Assembly: GCF_014196795.1 (NCBI RefSeq) | Contig: NZ_JACIEJ010000008.1 | Coordinates: forward strand, 184,946 to 248,945 | Length of the DNA: 64,000 bases | Direction: 5' to 3' | Source of the DNA: Sagittula marina | GTDB taxonomy: Bacteria > Pseudomonadota > Alphaproteobacteria > Rhodobacterales > Rhodobacteraceae | Shown: positions 45,426 to 54,297 of the stretch, one piece after another | How positions within the stretch are numbered: position 1 is the first letter of the stretch | How the letters are laid out: each line of letters begins with the position of its first letter | Made by a program: the position numbers and the translations under genes | The notes under the pieces: model-generated | The model's input: only the letters and a program-made list of their open reading frames with translations | Told to the model about the DNA's origin: nothing | Databases searched by the model: none

Positions 45426-46802
45426 ATGAACGGGGCGGTAATCTGCCCGTCGGGGCAATTTTGCGAGTGGGCCGTGCAGTTTAAAGATGACGACGAATTC
45501 GAGGCATGGCTGGAGACGCAAAGCCAAGAGGTCTGCGTCGCGATCGCCACGCGCGCCGCGCTGCGCGTCATGCCCATTCTTTTGGCGTTCGATTTTTGGG
45601 AAGATACGAAGAGTGCGCGAGATGTGCAGATACGCTTTGTTCCCTTTCCAGCGCGGTGTAACCTGATTTCGGGTGTTGCGAGCAAATATCCGACTCCCGA
45701 AATCAAATTCGCGTCCTCCCTCGCCTCCCCTGACGCGGACGCCGCCGCCGCCCTCCCCTACGCCGCCCCTGACGACGCCGTTGCCAACGCCGCCAACGCC
45801 GCCTCCTTCGCAGCTGTCGCCGCCGCTTCCTCTGCCGCCGCCGCTTCCTCTGCCGCCGCCGCTTCCTCTGCCGCCGCCGCTTCCTCTGCCGCCGCCGCTT
45901 CCCTCGCCGCCGCCGCCGTCTCCTCCACTGCCTACTCCGCGGCCTCTTCTGCCGCCGCCGCCGACTGTGATTTTTCCGCGCAGGTTATGTTTGCTCAGCC
46001 GCTTTGGCACGGGCTTGCGCCACCTGAAGGACTGCGCCAGGACGACCTAGGGCCATCGCTGCTCGATACAGATCCGCGCTTTGACTTTTTCGCCCGGTGG
46101 TACGATGGCATCTCCAAGGGCGCGCCGCTGGACTGGTCGCTGCAACAGCGCGTTGTGCTGATCCCGCCGGAAACATGGGACGCCGGCATCGACGCGGTGG
46201 CCAAGGCGATTGCCAAGATCGAAGACGACTGGTCCTCTGACCGTAGGGGGGAGACACCTCGTGCGCCGGAGTTCGAGCCAAAGAGCGTTGCGCATCTGTT
46301 TGAGCATCCGCGTTCGGTGACGGCGACCTTGTCTTTTGCCACTGCCGCAATCACCGATGGCATGACGCAATTCTGCAATGTGGCGCAGGAAAACCGGTTA
46401 CCCGAATTTCTCAGTGCGATGGAGGCAATGCCTGCCAGCCTGCAGCGCATCGGGGATATTCTGGCGCGCGGTGAACGCTCCGAGGCCATCGAGCACACAT
46501 TGTGCGAAGAGATCGGCAAGCTGCAGGCGCGCATCGCAGAGCTTGAGTCGGATTTGTCGAAGGCTCGGGCAGATCTGGAGCTGCGCAAGAAGCCGTGGTT
46601 CGGAAAGCTGGCGGCCCTGAGCACCGCAATTGCGGCAATCCCCGGTGTCATCTGGACCGTGTCCGGTGACGAACTGGGGCCGAAGACACGCTGCGAGATG
46701 ATTTCCGAGTACTGGGCGTTTTTCGGGGGCGATCCATTCGTCTGTGATACGCCTGAGGTTGTTCGGGAGCGCCCAGTCCTACCTCACAGCGTAGACACAT
46801 GA
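45426..46802 (+). CDS. Alanine-repeat protein with coiled coil and C-terminal membrane helix
   Basis: A 458-residue protein. An N-terminal region with Asp/Glu-Trp motifs is followed by an Ala/Ser tract at about 104-186 built on AAAASS units. Then comes [20 protein letters not shown] and [19 protein letters not shown], a pattern seen C-terminal to Ala-rich repeats in many alphaproteobacterial hypotheticals. Next is a coiled coil near 370-400 and a probable transmembrane helix near 405-425. The function is unknown. A TTG at 45417 has a better-placed GGAG and is an alternative start. Confidence 0.75.
   Translation: MNGAVICPSGQFCEWAVQFKDDDEFEAWLETQSQEVCVAIATRAALRVMPILLAFDFWEDTKSARDVQIRFVPFPARCNLISGVASKYPTPEIKFASSLASPDADAAAALPYAAPDDAVANAANAASFAAVAAASSAAAASSAAAASSAAAASSAAAASLAAAAVSSTAYSAASSAAAADCDFSAQVMFAQPLWHGLAPPEGLRQDDLGPSLLDTDPRFDFFARWYDGISKGAPLDWSLQQRVVLIPPETWDAGIDAVAKAIAKIEDDWSSDRRGETPRAPEFEPKSVAHLFEHPRSVTATLSFATAAITDGMTQFCNVAQENRLPEFLSAMEAMPASLQRIGDILARGERSEAIEHTLCEEIGKLQARIAELESDLSKARADLELRKKPWFGKLAALSTAIAAIPGVIWTVSGDELGPKTRCEMISEYWAFFGGDPFVCDTPEVVRERPVLPHSVDT
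45825..45905 (+). repeat. 18-base tandem repeat inside the alanine-repeat gene
   Basis: Copies of GCTTCCTCTGCCGCCGCC start at 45825, 45843, 45861, 45879 and, with a change, 45897. They code for six-residue Ala/Ser units, so copy-number change would keep the frame. Confidence 0.9.
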
Positions 46803-46898
46803 AGATTGGCGTGACAACCGGCCCTGTGGCTTGTTGGTTTTATTGGTAATCCGATCTTTACCCAAGGTCGCTTAACCTGCCTCCGGATCGGAGGGCTT

Positions 46899-47222
46899 AT
46901 GACAGAGATGATGCAGATTGATCCCCCGCAGGGGATTCTTGATGACTTGGTTTCACTCTATGATCGGGACGCGCGTGACGTCGTGGTCGAGGAAGTGGGC
47001 AAGCTGCTGGAGGCTTTTCCGGCCTCCTACATGCTGTGGAAGCTGTTCGGCGCGGCGCTGATGTCCGAGGGGTTTCCCGTGCAGGCGGAAATGGCCCTGA
47101 AGCAGGCGCTGGACCTGCGGCCGGAGTCCAAGGAGGCGCAGTCCAATTACGCCATCGCGCAGAAGCTTTTGGACGATCTGGTCAAGGCCGAAGATGCGGA
47201 CACCACGCTCGCGAATTGTTGA
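46899..47222 (+). CDS. Small TPR-like protein
   Basis: A 107-residue helical protein. The segment ALMSEGFPVQAEMALKQALDL followed by PESKEAQSNYAIAQKLL reads as one to two tetratricopeptide-like repeats. CGGAGGG lies about five bases before the ATG. Probably a protein-interaction module. It stands 96 bases after the Ala-repeat gene and could be co-transcribed with it. Confidence 0.65.
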   Translation: MTEMMQIDPPQGILDDLVSLYDRDARDVVVEEVGKLLEAFPASYMLWKLFGAALMSEGFPVQAEMALKQALDLRPESKEAQSNYAIAQKLLDDLVKAEDADTTLANC

Positions 47223-47309
47223 AGGTTCTCGCGCCCTCTGCCATGATAGGCGCAGAGGGCAGTTTCGGGTGAGATGGCAAAGCCACCCCCGTCAAAGAGG
47301 ACAGGTAGA

Positions 47310-47672
47310 ATGACAAGAATGATGCTCGGGTTGGCCGCGTGCCTTGCCCTTGCGGCCTGCGGAGGCGGGTCCGACAGCCGGAATCAGCGCGGCGTATCGG
47401 TAGAACGACAGGCGTTTTCCACGGGACAGATCTCCCGCGCTTGCATGACCAGCGGACGCAAGGCGGCGAATACGCGGCTGTGTGGCTGCTTGCAGGCGGT
47501 GGCGGATGAAACGCTGCGCTCCCGGTCGGATCAGCGGATGGCGGCGGGCTTCTTTGGCGATCCGCACGAGGCGCAGGTGATCCGCCAGTCGGACAACCCC
47601 CATCACGAGGATTTCTGGAAGCGCTACAAAGGGTTCAGCGGCGAGGCCGAGCGGGTCTGCAAAGGTCTGTGA
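47310..47672 (+). CDS. Putative lipoprotein
   Basis: A 120-residue protein starting MTRMMLGLAACLALAACGGG, with a lipobox (LAAC). The mature part contains three Cys (SRACMTSG, LCGCLQ) and a final ERVC, hinting at disulfides in the periplasm. It resembles a conserved roseobacter hypothetical. The chosen start gives a normal signal; a longer frame adds 12 residues. Confidence 0.65.
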   Translation: MTRMMLGLAACLALAACGGGSDSRNQRGVSVERQAFSTGQISRACMTSGRKAANTRLCGCLQAVADETLRSRSDQRMAAGFFGDPHEAQVIRQSDNPHHEDFWKRYKGFSGEAERVCKGL

Positions 47673-48617
47673 TCTAGCTCGCGGCAGAAACGGATCGCAG
47701 CAGGCGGGCTTCGGCGTTAAGTGCGCGGCCTGTCATGCATTTGCCATGGCCCATACGGCTGGCGGCGCGTGCACTGTCGGGCAGGGCTTGCGGATCGGCG
47801 CGTTGGAAGGTCACGGTTTTCAGCAACTTGTGCACGGATATTGCGCCTTTGTGCCGCGCGGCGCTGACCGGGGCGGCAAACGGGCGTGGCCTGCGGCTTT
47901 GCCGTCGGATGCCACGAGGATCAGCGCCACAGGGAGCCGCGAAGCAAATGCAGTGCGCAGGCACGTCCGGTGCGCGAGGTCGGTTCAGTGCAGATGCAAA
48001 TGCTCCGGGCCGTGCCGGTGGGCCTCTCGCGCATACGCGTTGTCGGGGTTGGTGAGGACATCGGCGCGCGGCGTGTCGAACAGCCCGCAAGTCAAAGCTG
48101 CGGTGGCCCGCACGCACCGTGACAGAGGATTGCGCCAGTCCCGACAAGACGCATGGCCTGGAGGGTCGTGGGATGAATGCTTTACGAACCATGCGGCGGC
48201 GGTGATCTGCGGCACGCTGACCACTGTGGCGGTGGGGCCGTCATGAGCGGGTTGGCATTTGGGCGTGTCACCGAGTTTGACCTTAAGGCTGCGGCGTTTT
48301 GCACGGCAGGCTGCGGGGCTAAAGCATCGTGTGTGGCTCAGTCTCGAACTGGAAGAGGGAGGCGCTTTGTGCTTTGGCAAAGTGGTGGACATCGGCATGG
48401 CGCAGGTCAGAGCGGTGCGCAGATCGTCCGGGTCATGAGCGCAGGCAGCGACGGTGGTCTTTGACACGGCCACGATGGATTCGGTCCAGCCATTCCGGCG
48501 CGGGGCATGAACTTTCGCGGCTGCCGCGCCACCGGTTTTCAGGCGTGCGGGGATGATCTGGAAGGAGGCGCGGATGTCCGCGTCGCAGGCCGGGGCAGCT
48601 TTTGTCAGATGCGGCAT
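47673..48617 (-). pseudogene. Eroded coding stretch next to the LysR gene, identity not recognised
   Basis: No intact gene explains this 0.95 kb. On the minus strand the piece from 48617 begins MPHLTKAAPACDADIRAS and looks protein-like for the first 80 residues. Later protein-like fragments appear in other frames, such as FASRLPVALILVASDGKAAG near 47900 and LLKTVTFQRADPQALPDSAR ending at 47674. The fragments in order on one strand but in different frames suggest a gene decayed by frameshifts. The divergent position relative to the LysR gene suggests it was once that regulator's target. Confidence 0.35.
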
Positions 48618-48682
48618 GGCAGGCTTCTTGACGGACCCGTGAATTTGAGAATGCTGAATGTGACGCGTGAAAGGATTGGCAG

Positions 48683-49648
48683 ATGATTATGAAGGGGGTG
48701 ACGCTGCGGGGGCTCGAAGTGTTCGAGGCGCTGGCGGAGCATGGCTCCGTCGCCGGGGCGGCCCAGGTGACGGGGTTGAGCCAACCCGCTGTCAGCCAGC
48801 AGATGCGCAACCTTGAGACCGCGCTGGGGGTCGACCTGGTGGACCATGGGCGGCGTCCGATGATGCTGACCTCTGCGGGGCGTTCATTTTTGCAGCGCAC
48901 GCGGTCGGTGCTGCGGGAGTTGCGCCTTGCCGGATCGGAACTGACGGTCATGGACCTGGCGCATTTGTCGACGCTGAACCTTGGCGTGATCGACGATTTC
49001 GACAACGATCTGACACCACGGCTGGTGACGCTTCTGGCGGAAAGCATGACCAAATGTCGGTTCAAGCTGATCACCGCGCCAAGTCACGAAATTTCCGAAG
49101 AAATCCGCGCCCGCCACCTGCACCTGGCGATTGCGGCCAGCAGTGGGGAAGTCATGCCCGGGGTGGTGGAATACCCTTTGGTCAGAGACCCCTACATATT
49201 TGTTTGTGCCAAGGGCGCCGTCGCTGAAGCGGGGGGCATTGAGGCTTTGATGCAGGCCTTGCCGTTGTTGCGCTATGACCGGGCGCAGCTGATCGGTCGG
49301 CAGATCGAAGCGCATTTGGCGCGTCTGAAACTCAGCTTCCCGGAGCGGTTCGAGATCGGCGCGCATCTGTCGCTGATGACCCTCGCCGCGCGTGGCACCG
49401 GCTGGGCGCTGACCACGCCCCTGGGGTATATGCGGGCCGTGCGGTTACATGATCGGCTGGAGGTGCACCCGGTTCCATTTGCACCTTTCGCGCGACAGAT
49501 CTCTTTGTTTGCAGGACGTGACTGGACCGACGATGTGCCGCGCAATGTGGCGCACACAATGAAAATGCTGGTGTCCGACATGGTGATCGGCCCCGCCTGG
49601 GCGAGCCTACCCTGGCTGGAGGGGGAGTTGCGGATACTCGAAGACTGA
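48683..49648 (+). CDS. LysR-family transcriptional regulator
   Basis: A 321-residue regulator. The N-terminal helix-turn-helix (LEVFEALAEHGSVAGAAQVT, SQPAVSQQMRNLE) and a full periplasmic-binding-like ligand domain are present. AAAGGA is seven bases upstream of the ATG. It is divergent from the decayed stretch at 47673-48617 across 65 bases, a typical LysR-target arrangement. Ligand unknown. Confidence 0.93.
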   Translation: MIMKGVTLRGLEVFEALAEHGSVAGAAQVTGLSQPAVSQQMRNLETALGVDLVDHGRRPMMLTSAGRSFLQRTRSVLRELRLAGSELTVMDLAHLSTLNLGVIDDFDNDLTPRLVTLLAESMTKCRFKLITAPSHEISEEIRARHLHLAIAASSGEVMPGVVEYPLVRDPYIFVCAKGAVAEAGGIEALMQALPLLRYDRAQLIGRQIEAHLARLKLSFPERFEIGAHLSLMTLAARGTGWALTTPLGYMRAVRLHDRLEVHPVPFAPFARQISLFAGRDWTDDVPRNVAHTMKMLVSDMVIGPAWASLPWLEGELRILED

Positions 49649-49759
49649 GCGCCGCGTCATGCGGCCTGCAGTGCCGAATGGTTAATGCCTGTCCGGCGGG
49701 GCGGTCCCGGATGTCAAAACGCTGGCCTGCAGTTTTGAAAACACTGAATGTGCGCTCTG

Positions 49760-50524
49760 TCAGGCGACCGCTTTGAGGAAGGCGCGCACAGAGGCCTCGA
49801 ATCCGCGCGGATCGTCGGCGTGCAGCCAGTGGCCCGCGTCGGGCATCTTGGCGAAGCGCGCCTTGGGGAAGTAGGCCCGGATGGTATCGCGGTGCTCGGG
49901 CAGGACGTAATCTGATTTTCCGCCCGACAGGAAGAAGGTCGCGCCATCGTACTGGCCGTCGAGATCAGGGAAGGACAGCACCTTTGGCATCTCGGCCTCC
50001 AGCGCGTCGAGATTGTATTTCCACGCCTTCGCCTTCACGTCGAGCGACTGGGTGAAGAAGGCTTGCAGGGATGTATCGTCCACCTGCTCGGCCAGTTGCG
50101 CGGCGGCGTCGGAGCGCTTTTCGACCTGTGACAGATCCACGGCGCGCATGGCGTCTATGTACTGCTGTTGCGAGTGGCCGTAGCTGACGGGCGCGATGTC
50201 GGCAACCATGAGGGAGGCGACCTTTTGCGGGTGGAGCAGGGCGAGCGCCATCGCGGCCTTGCCCCCCATGGAGTGACCGATCACATGGGCGCGGCCGCCG
50301 TGGGCATCAATGAGATCGGCCAGATCCTGCGCCATGTCGGGGTAGCCGTGGCTGTCGCTGTGCGGGCTGTCACCGTGGTTGCGCATGTCCGGGGTCAGCA
50401 GGTGATAGCTGTCGGCAAGGCGGCGCGCGATGACGCCCCAGTTGCGACCGGAGCCAAAGAGACCGTGGGCGATGAGGACGGGCGTGCCGCCGTGATCGGC
50501 GCCGTATTCGAGCGTGTTCAACAT
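49760..50524 (-). CDS. Alpha/beta-fold hydrolase (YbfF-type esterase)
   Basis: A 254-residue hydrolase with oxyanion-loop AHGLFGSGRNW, nucleophile elbow GHSMGGKAAM (Ser), and catalytic His in DAGHWLHAD; the acid is probably in FLSGGKSDYV. Length and order match the YbfF acyl-CoA/ester hydrolase group. Substrate not known. Confidence 0.9.
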   Translation of the reverse strand: MLNTLEYGADHGGTPVLIAHGLFGSGRNWGVIARRLADSYHLLTPDMRNHGDSPHSDSHGYPDMAQDLADLIDAHGGRAHVIGHSMGGKAAMALALLHPQKVASLMVADIAPVSYGHSQQQYIDAMRAVDLSQVEKRSDAAAQLAEQVDDTSLQAFFTQSLDVKAKAWKYNLDALEAEMPKVLSFPDLDGQYDGATFFLSGGKSDYVLPEHRDTIRAYFPKARFAKMPDAGHWLHADDPRGFEASVRAFLKAVA

Positions 50525-50644
50525 GGCGCACGTGATAGAACGCTGGCGGGCGGAGGGCCAGAGGCTTTGCCATCGTCAGACAGCGCGGGACAGGGACTTG
50601 ATCGGGACGGGCGATCCGGTTGCCGACGGCTTGCGCGCGGCTTG

Positions 50645-51352
50645 TCAGTCGGCCATCGGGTGTCCGCGCAGACGCAGAAACAGGCTTTCTTCATCGTCGT
50701 TGCGAAAGAATGGGACCGAATCCGGGGGGGTGATGTCATGCGCGCGGGCGGCGACTTCGGCGAGCACGACTTCGGTGATGAAAGGCAGGTCGTAATTGCG
50801 AATCTCGTCCACGGCGATCCACTGCAGGTGGGACAGCTCATCCGTGGCGCGGCTGAAGTCATCGGGATCGGTGGCCAGAGCTTCGGCGTCGAGCAGGAAG
50901 AAGCGGGCGTCGAAGCGGCGCGGGCGGCCCGGCGGCGTGATGGCACGAAACACGAATTGCAGCCCGTCGGCCACGGGGCGATGGCCGGTGCCCGCGAAGG
51001 TAAGCCAGTCGTCGGGAACATCGCCGGGCCAGGGGGCGGGGTGGCCGACAATCTGGCCGGTTTCCTCCCAAAGCTCCCGCACGGCGGCTGCGGCCAACGC
51101 GCGGGCGATGCCGGGTTTGGCGTCTTCTTCGAGGCGGGCGGCGCAGAGCGGCGGCAGCGGGCGGGACAGCTGGACCTGTGCGTCGGCGGGATCGACGGCC
51201 CCGCCGGGAAAGACGACCTTGTTCGGCATGAATGCCGCTTTGGACCCGCGCTGCCCCATCAGAACCTTTGGCCGGGTGGTCCGGTCGCGCATCACGATGA
51301 CTGTTGCGGCGTCACGGATGGCGGTCTTGTCGATGGGGGCGGGGGTGGTCAT
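50645..51352 (-). CDS. Nudix hydrolase
   Basis: A 235-residue Nudix protein. The Nudix box is FPGGAVDPAD followed, after an insertion, by AAAVRELWEETG with the metal-binding Glu residues, as in the NUDT8/19-like group. Substrate is probably a nucleoside diphosphate derivative such as CoA or an ADP-linked compound. The start overlaps the stop of the DUF983 gene, so the two are translationally coupled. Confidence 0.9.
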   Translation of the reverse strand: MTTPAPIDKTAIRDAATVIVMRDRTTRPKVLMGQRGSKAAFMPNKVVFPGGAVDPADAQVQLSRPLPPLCAARLEEDAKPGIARALAAAAVRELWEETGQIVGHPAPWPGDVPDDWLTFAGTGHRPVADGLQFVFRAITPPGRPRRFDARFFLLDAEALATDPDDFSRATDELSHLQWIAVDEIRNYDLPFITEVVLAEVAARAHDITPPDSVPFFRNDDEESLFLRLRGHPMAD

Positions 51353-51768
51353 TGGTCGTCGTGCCTCGGCTGTGGGCGACTGTCGGCGCTGGCGAAACCG
51401 CCCATGCCGCGCGCCCATTGGAACGCGACCATGCCGCCTTTCAGTCGAGGCAGAAGGTAGAGGGAAAGCGTGACGCTTCCAATTGCAAATATGGTGAAGA
51501 GCATGAGCGGTTCCGGACGCCATACCTCGAACACCCACAGCAACATTGGCGCCATGATGTGCCCGACGATGAGAATCGTCAGATACGCGGGGCCATCGTC
51601 GGCGCGGTGGTGATTCAGTTCCTGACGACACACCGGGCAGTTGTCGCGCACCTTCAGGTAGCCCGACAGCATTGGGCCAGAGCCGCAGCGCGGGCAGCGC
51701 CGACGCCAGCCGCGCCAGACCGTTGGCCAGATAGATGTGTCTTCGGGGATGTTACCCTGATGTGCCAT
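51349..51768 (-). CDS. DUF983 membrane protein
   Basis: A 139-residue protein with an N-terminal zinc-ribbon (CPRCGSG and CPVC) followed by two transmembrane helices (about 62-82 and 86-106). This is the DUF983 layout, found in many alphaproteobacteria upstream of a Nudix gene. Function unknown. Confidence 0.9.
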   Translation of the reverse strand: MAHQGNIPEDTSIWPTVWRGWRRRCPRCGSGPMLSGYLKVRDNCPVCRQELNHHRADDGPAYLTILIVGHIMAPMLLWVFEVWRPEPLMLFTIFAIGSVTLSLYLLPRLKGGMVAFQWARGMGGFASADSRPQPRHDDQ

Positions 51769-52079
51769 GCGTCCTTTTCCTTCACACGAGAGCGAAAGAT
51801 GACCGTTGTCTACGACTTTCGGAAGGGGTCGCAGTGTCCTTGCGGCGGCGTGTCACACGCGGCACATCCCGGCGACGCCAGGGGCAGGACCGGGCGTGAT
51901 GCCAGTTTCGTGATGCTGTTGTGAGCGAAAATTATGGCGAACGTGCGACGGAAGCGGCGAGCTGGTTCGTGGAAATCTGCAGAAACGCCGGGGAGATGGG
52001 CGGTGCCGAACGGCAGGCCCGAAGGACCGCAAACACGGCGTTTCATGAAACAGCTTGAGACCACCACGGAGACAACACA
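51769..52079. other. About 310 bases without a recognisable gene
   Basis: The stretch holds divergent promoters for the DUF983 gene and the EF-hand gene. No ORF with ribosome-binding site or family signature is seen. Confidence 0.45.
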
Positions 52080-52670
52080 ATGACGACGACCAAAACCAAG
52101 ACGTTCTGGATCACCGGTGCCCTTCTCGTGGCGATGGGCGCCTCCGGCGCGGCCATGGCGCATGAGCGTGGCGGCAAGGGCCGTGACGGCGCGGGGCCGC
52201 GTGGGATGTTCCTGCAGGAAATGTTTGCGGAGGCGGATGCAAATGGCGATGGCAAGATCACCGAGGAGGAAATGGCGGCCGCAGCAGCGCAGCGGTTCAG
52301 CGATGCAGACACCGACGGTGACGGCAATCTGAGCGCCGAAGAACTGACCGCACAGGCGGAAGCCCGCAAAGCCGCACGAGAGGCCGCCCGCCGTGAGGCG
52401 CGCAGCGCCGCAATGATTGAGCGGCTCGACACCGACGGCGACGGTCTGCTGAGCCAGGAGGAAATGAGCGCGCGGCGCCCTGCGGACAGATTTGCCAAGA
52501 TGCTGGAGCGTCTGGATGCCGACAAAGACGGTGCGCTGAGCATCGAAGAGATGAAGCAGGCCCGGATGATGCGTCACGGTGGCAAGCACGACAAGCGCGG
52601 TGGCGACGATATGCGCCGGGGCGATCATGCCGCGCGCGACGGGCAAGAACAGCCCGAGCAGACCGACTGA
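52080..52670 (+). CDS. Exported EF-hand calcium-binding protein
   Basis: A 196-residue protein with a signal peptide (TKTFWITGALLVAMGASGAAMA). Four EF-hand loops follow the DxDxDG pattern: DANGDGKITEEE, DTDGDGNLSAEE, DTDGDGLLSQEE and DADKDGALSIEE. The tail is His/Lys/Arg-rich. GGAG is placed before the ATG. It is upstream of the sigma-factor operon on the same strand; a GC hairpin with a 15-base loop (52688-52716) separates them. It may supply a calcium or metal signal to that system. Confidence 0.88.
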   Translation: MTTTKTKTFWITGALLVAMGASGAAMAHERGGKGRDGAGPRGMFLQEMFAEADANGDGKITEEEMAAAAAQRFSDADTDGDGNLSAEELTAQAEARKAAREAARREARSAAMIERLDTDGDGLLSQEEMSARRPADRFAKMLERLDADKDGALSIEEMKQARMMRHGGKHDKRGGDDMRRGDHAARDGQEQPEQTD

Positions 52671-52777
52671 GCCGGATTGCCAAACAGGGGGCCGAACCGT
52701 TTGACGGGGCGGCCCCTGCGGCGCGCAGCGTTGTGCTGCGGGCCGGGACGCGGTAGCGCAAGGGCGATGAACACGGG

Positions 52778-53368
52778 ATGCCTTACGACGCCATGAGCGA
52801 ACGTGCTGACGAGGAGTTGCTGGCCGCCTATGCCAGAGGCGACGCCGCGGCGGCGCGCGCGCTGACACAGCGCCTCGCTCCGCGTGTGCTGGCCCATGCG
52901 TACCGGATGCTTGGCGGCGACCGGGCGGAGGCGGAGGACGTGACGCAGGAGGCCCTGTTGCGCCTGTGGAAGGCCGCGCCGGAGTGGCGCCCGGGCGAGG
53001 CCAGAGTGACGACCTGGCTGTATCGCGTGACGGCGAACCTGTGCATCGACCGGATGCGCAAACGCAAACGCATCGGCACGGACATCGACGCCGTGCCGGA
53101 GGTGGCGGATGCCGCGCCTTCCGTTGCGGAGCAGATGCAGCAAAGGGCGCGAGCCGAAGCCTTGCAGGGGGCGCTGGACGCGCTGCCGGATCGCCAGAAA
53201 CAGGCGGTGATCCTGCGTCACATCGAGGGGCTGTCGAACCCGGAGATTGCCGAGATCATGGACATTGGCGCGCGCGCCGTGGAATCTTTGACCGCGCGCG
53301 GGAAACGGGCGCTTGAGGCCGTGTTGGCCGGGCGTCGGGCTGAACTGGGGTATGAGGACGATGACTGA
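52778..53368 (+). CDS. ECF-type RNA polymerase sigma factor
   Basis: A 196-residue sigma-70 family protein. Region 2 contains AYRMLGGDRAEAEDVTQEAL and the core-binding WKAAPEWRPGEARVTTWLYR, followed by NLCIDRMRKRKR. Region 4 is a helix-turn-helix (LPDRQKQAVILRHIEGLSNP). It resembles ECF sigma factors of the metal or envelope-stress type. The stop overlaps the anti-sigma gene start. Confidence 0.93.
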   Translation: MPYDAMSERADEELLAAYARGDAAAARALTQRLAPRVLAHAYRMLGGDRAEAEDVTQEALLRLWKAAPEWRPGEARVTTWLYRVTANLCIDRMRKRKRIGTDIDAVPEVADAAPSVAEQMQQRARAEALQGALDALPDRQKQAVILRHIEGLSNPEIAEIMDIGARAVESLTARGKRALEAVLAGRRAELGYEDDD

Positions 53369-53744
53369 CGGACACACAGAGCGGATGGATGATGCGGGGC
53401 TGGAGGGCCTCTTTGCCGCAGCGCGTGACGATGCGCCGGTGCCGTCCGGCGATTTCATGGCCCGTCTGACCGAACAGGCGCTGGCCGAGATGCCGGTGGC
53501 GGGCGCGCAAGTGCCAGAGCCGCGGCCGGGCCTTTGGGCGCAGCTGTGGCCGGCGCTGGGCGGGTGGCGCGGTCTGTCGGGCTTGGTGACGGCCTGTGCC
53601 GTTGGCGTCTGGCTGGGGATCAGCCCGCCTGCTGCCATGACAACGGGCCTTGGGCTGGACGATCTGTGGGGCCGCAACGCGGATCTGGGGGAGATGGGCG
53701 TCGACCCGCTGTCCGGGTTCGAGCTGGCATTGCTGGAAGGATAA
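53361..53744 (+). CDS. Putative anti-sigma factor
   Basis: A 127-residue protein with a cytosolic N-terminal segment, a central transmembrane helix (about 70-90, LSGLVTACAVGVWLGI) and a short periplasmic tail. It lies between the ECF sigma gene and a Spy-like periplasmic protein, and its start overlaps the sigma stop. Its sequence has no zinc-finger H-x3-C-x2-C motif. The role is inferred from position and topology. Confidence 0.7.
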   Translation: MTDGHTERMDDAGLEGLFAAARDDAPVPSGDFMARLTEQALAEMPVAGAQVPEPRPGLWAQLWPALGGWRGLSGLVTACAVGVWLGISPPAAMTTGLGLDDLWGRNADLGEMGVDPLSGFELALLEG

Positions 53745-53747
53745 GGC

Positions 53748-54284
53748 ATGAGCGATCAGGGATCCGGGGCCCGGACCGGCAAGGTGGGGCGCGGTGTGCG
53801 GCTGGCGCTGCTGGCGTCGCTGGCCGTGAACCTTGTGGTTGTGGGCGCTGTTGCGGGGTTTGTCTGGATGGGGCCGCCATCCCCGCCGCATGAAAGGTCG
53901 GGCGGTCCCGATGCGGTGATGCCCTACATCCGCGCGCTGACGCAGGACCAGCGGCACGAACTGCGGGACACCTGGCGTGGCGGGGGCGGCCCGAAAGATC
54001 GGCGTGACATGCGCGGTCTGCGCGCGCAGATGATGCAGGAGTATCAGGCGGCTGCGGCCGTGTTGCGGGCCGATCCCTACGATCCGGCGGCGTTGGAGGC
54101 CGTGCTGGCGGCGCAGGCGGAGCGCAGTGCAGCGGTACGCGCCCGGGGGCAGTCGGTCTTGTCCGAGTATGTGGCGGGTATGACGGCCGAGGAGCGCGCA
54201 GCCTATGCGGATCGGCTGGAAGACTCCCTGGAACGGTTTCAGCGTCGGGGCGCGCCCGACCGGGATCACAAGGGGCGCGACTGA
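53748..54284 (+). CDS. Periplasmic heavy-metal sensor (Spy/CpxP/CnrX-like)
   Basis: A 178-residue protein with one N-terminal membrane anchor (ALLASLAVNLVVVGAVAGF) and a helical periplasmic domain containing LTQDQRHELRDTW and MTAEERAAYADRL, the LTxxQ-type repeats of Spy/CpxP proteins. It completes a sigma/anti-sigma/sensor unit like CnrYXH, suggesting metal or envelope-stress control. Confidence 0.82.
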   Translation: MSDQGSGARTGKVGRGVRLALLASLAVNLVVVGAVAGFVWMGPPSPPHERSGGPDAVMPYIRALTQDQRHELRDTWRGGGGPKDRRDMRGLRAQMMQEYQAAAAVLRADPYDPAALEAVLAAQAERSAAVRARGQSVLSEYVAGMTAEERAAYADRLEDSLERFQRRGAPDRDHKGRD

Positions 54285-54297
54285 GCCGATCGTACGG

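Noticed and set aside
45825..45905. CRISPR array
   Set aside because: Repeats are contiguous 18-base units without spacers and code an Ala/Ser tract inside a gene.
45132..46010. Glycine-rich minus-strand protein opposite the alanine repeats
   Set aside because: The Gly runs are the complement of the GCC-rich tract; it overlaps the 5' region of lepA out of frame and has no start signals.
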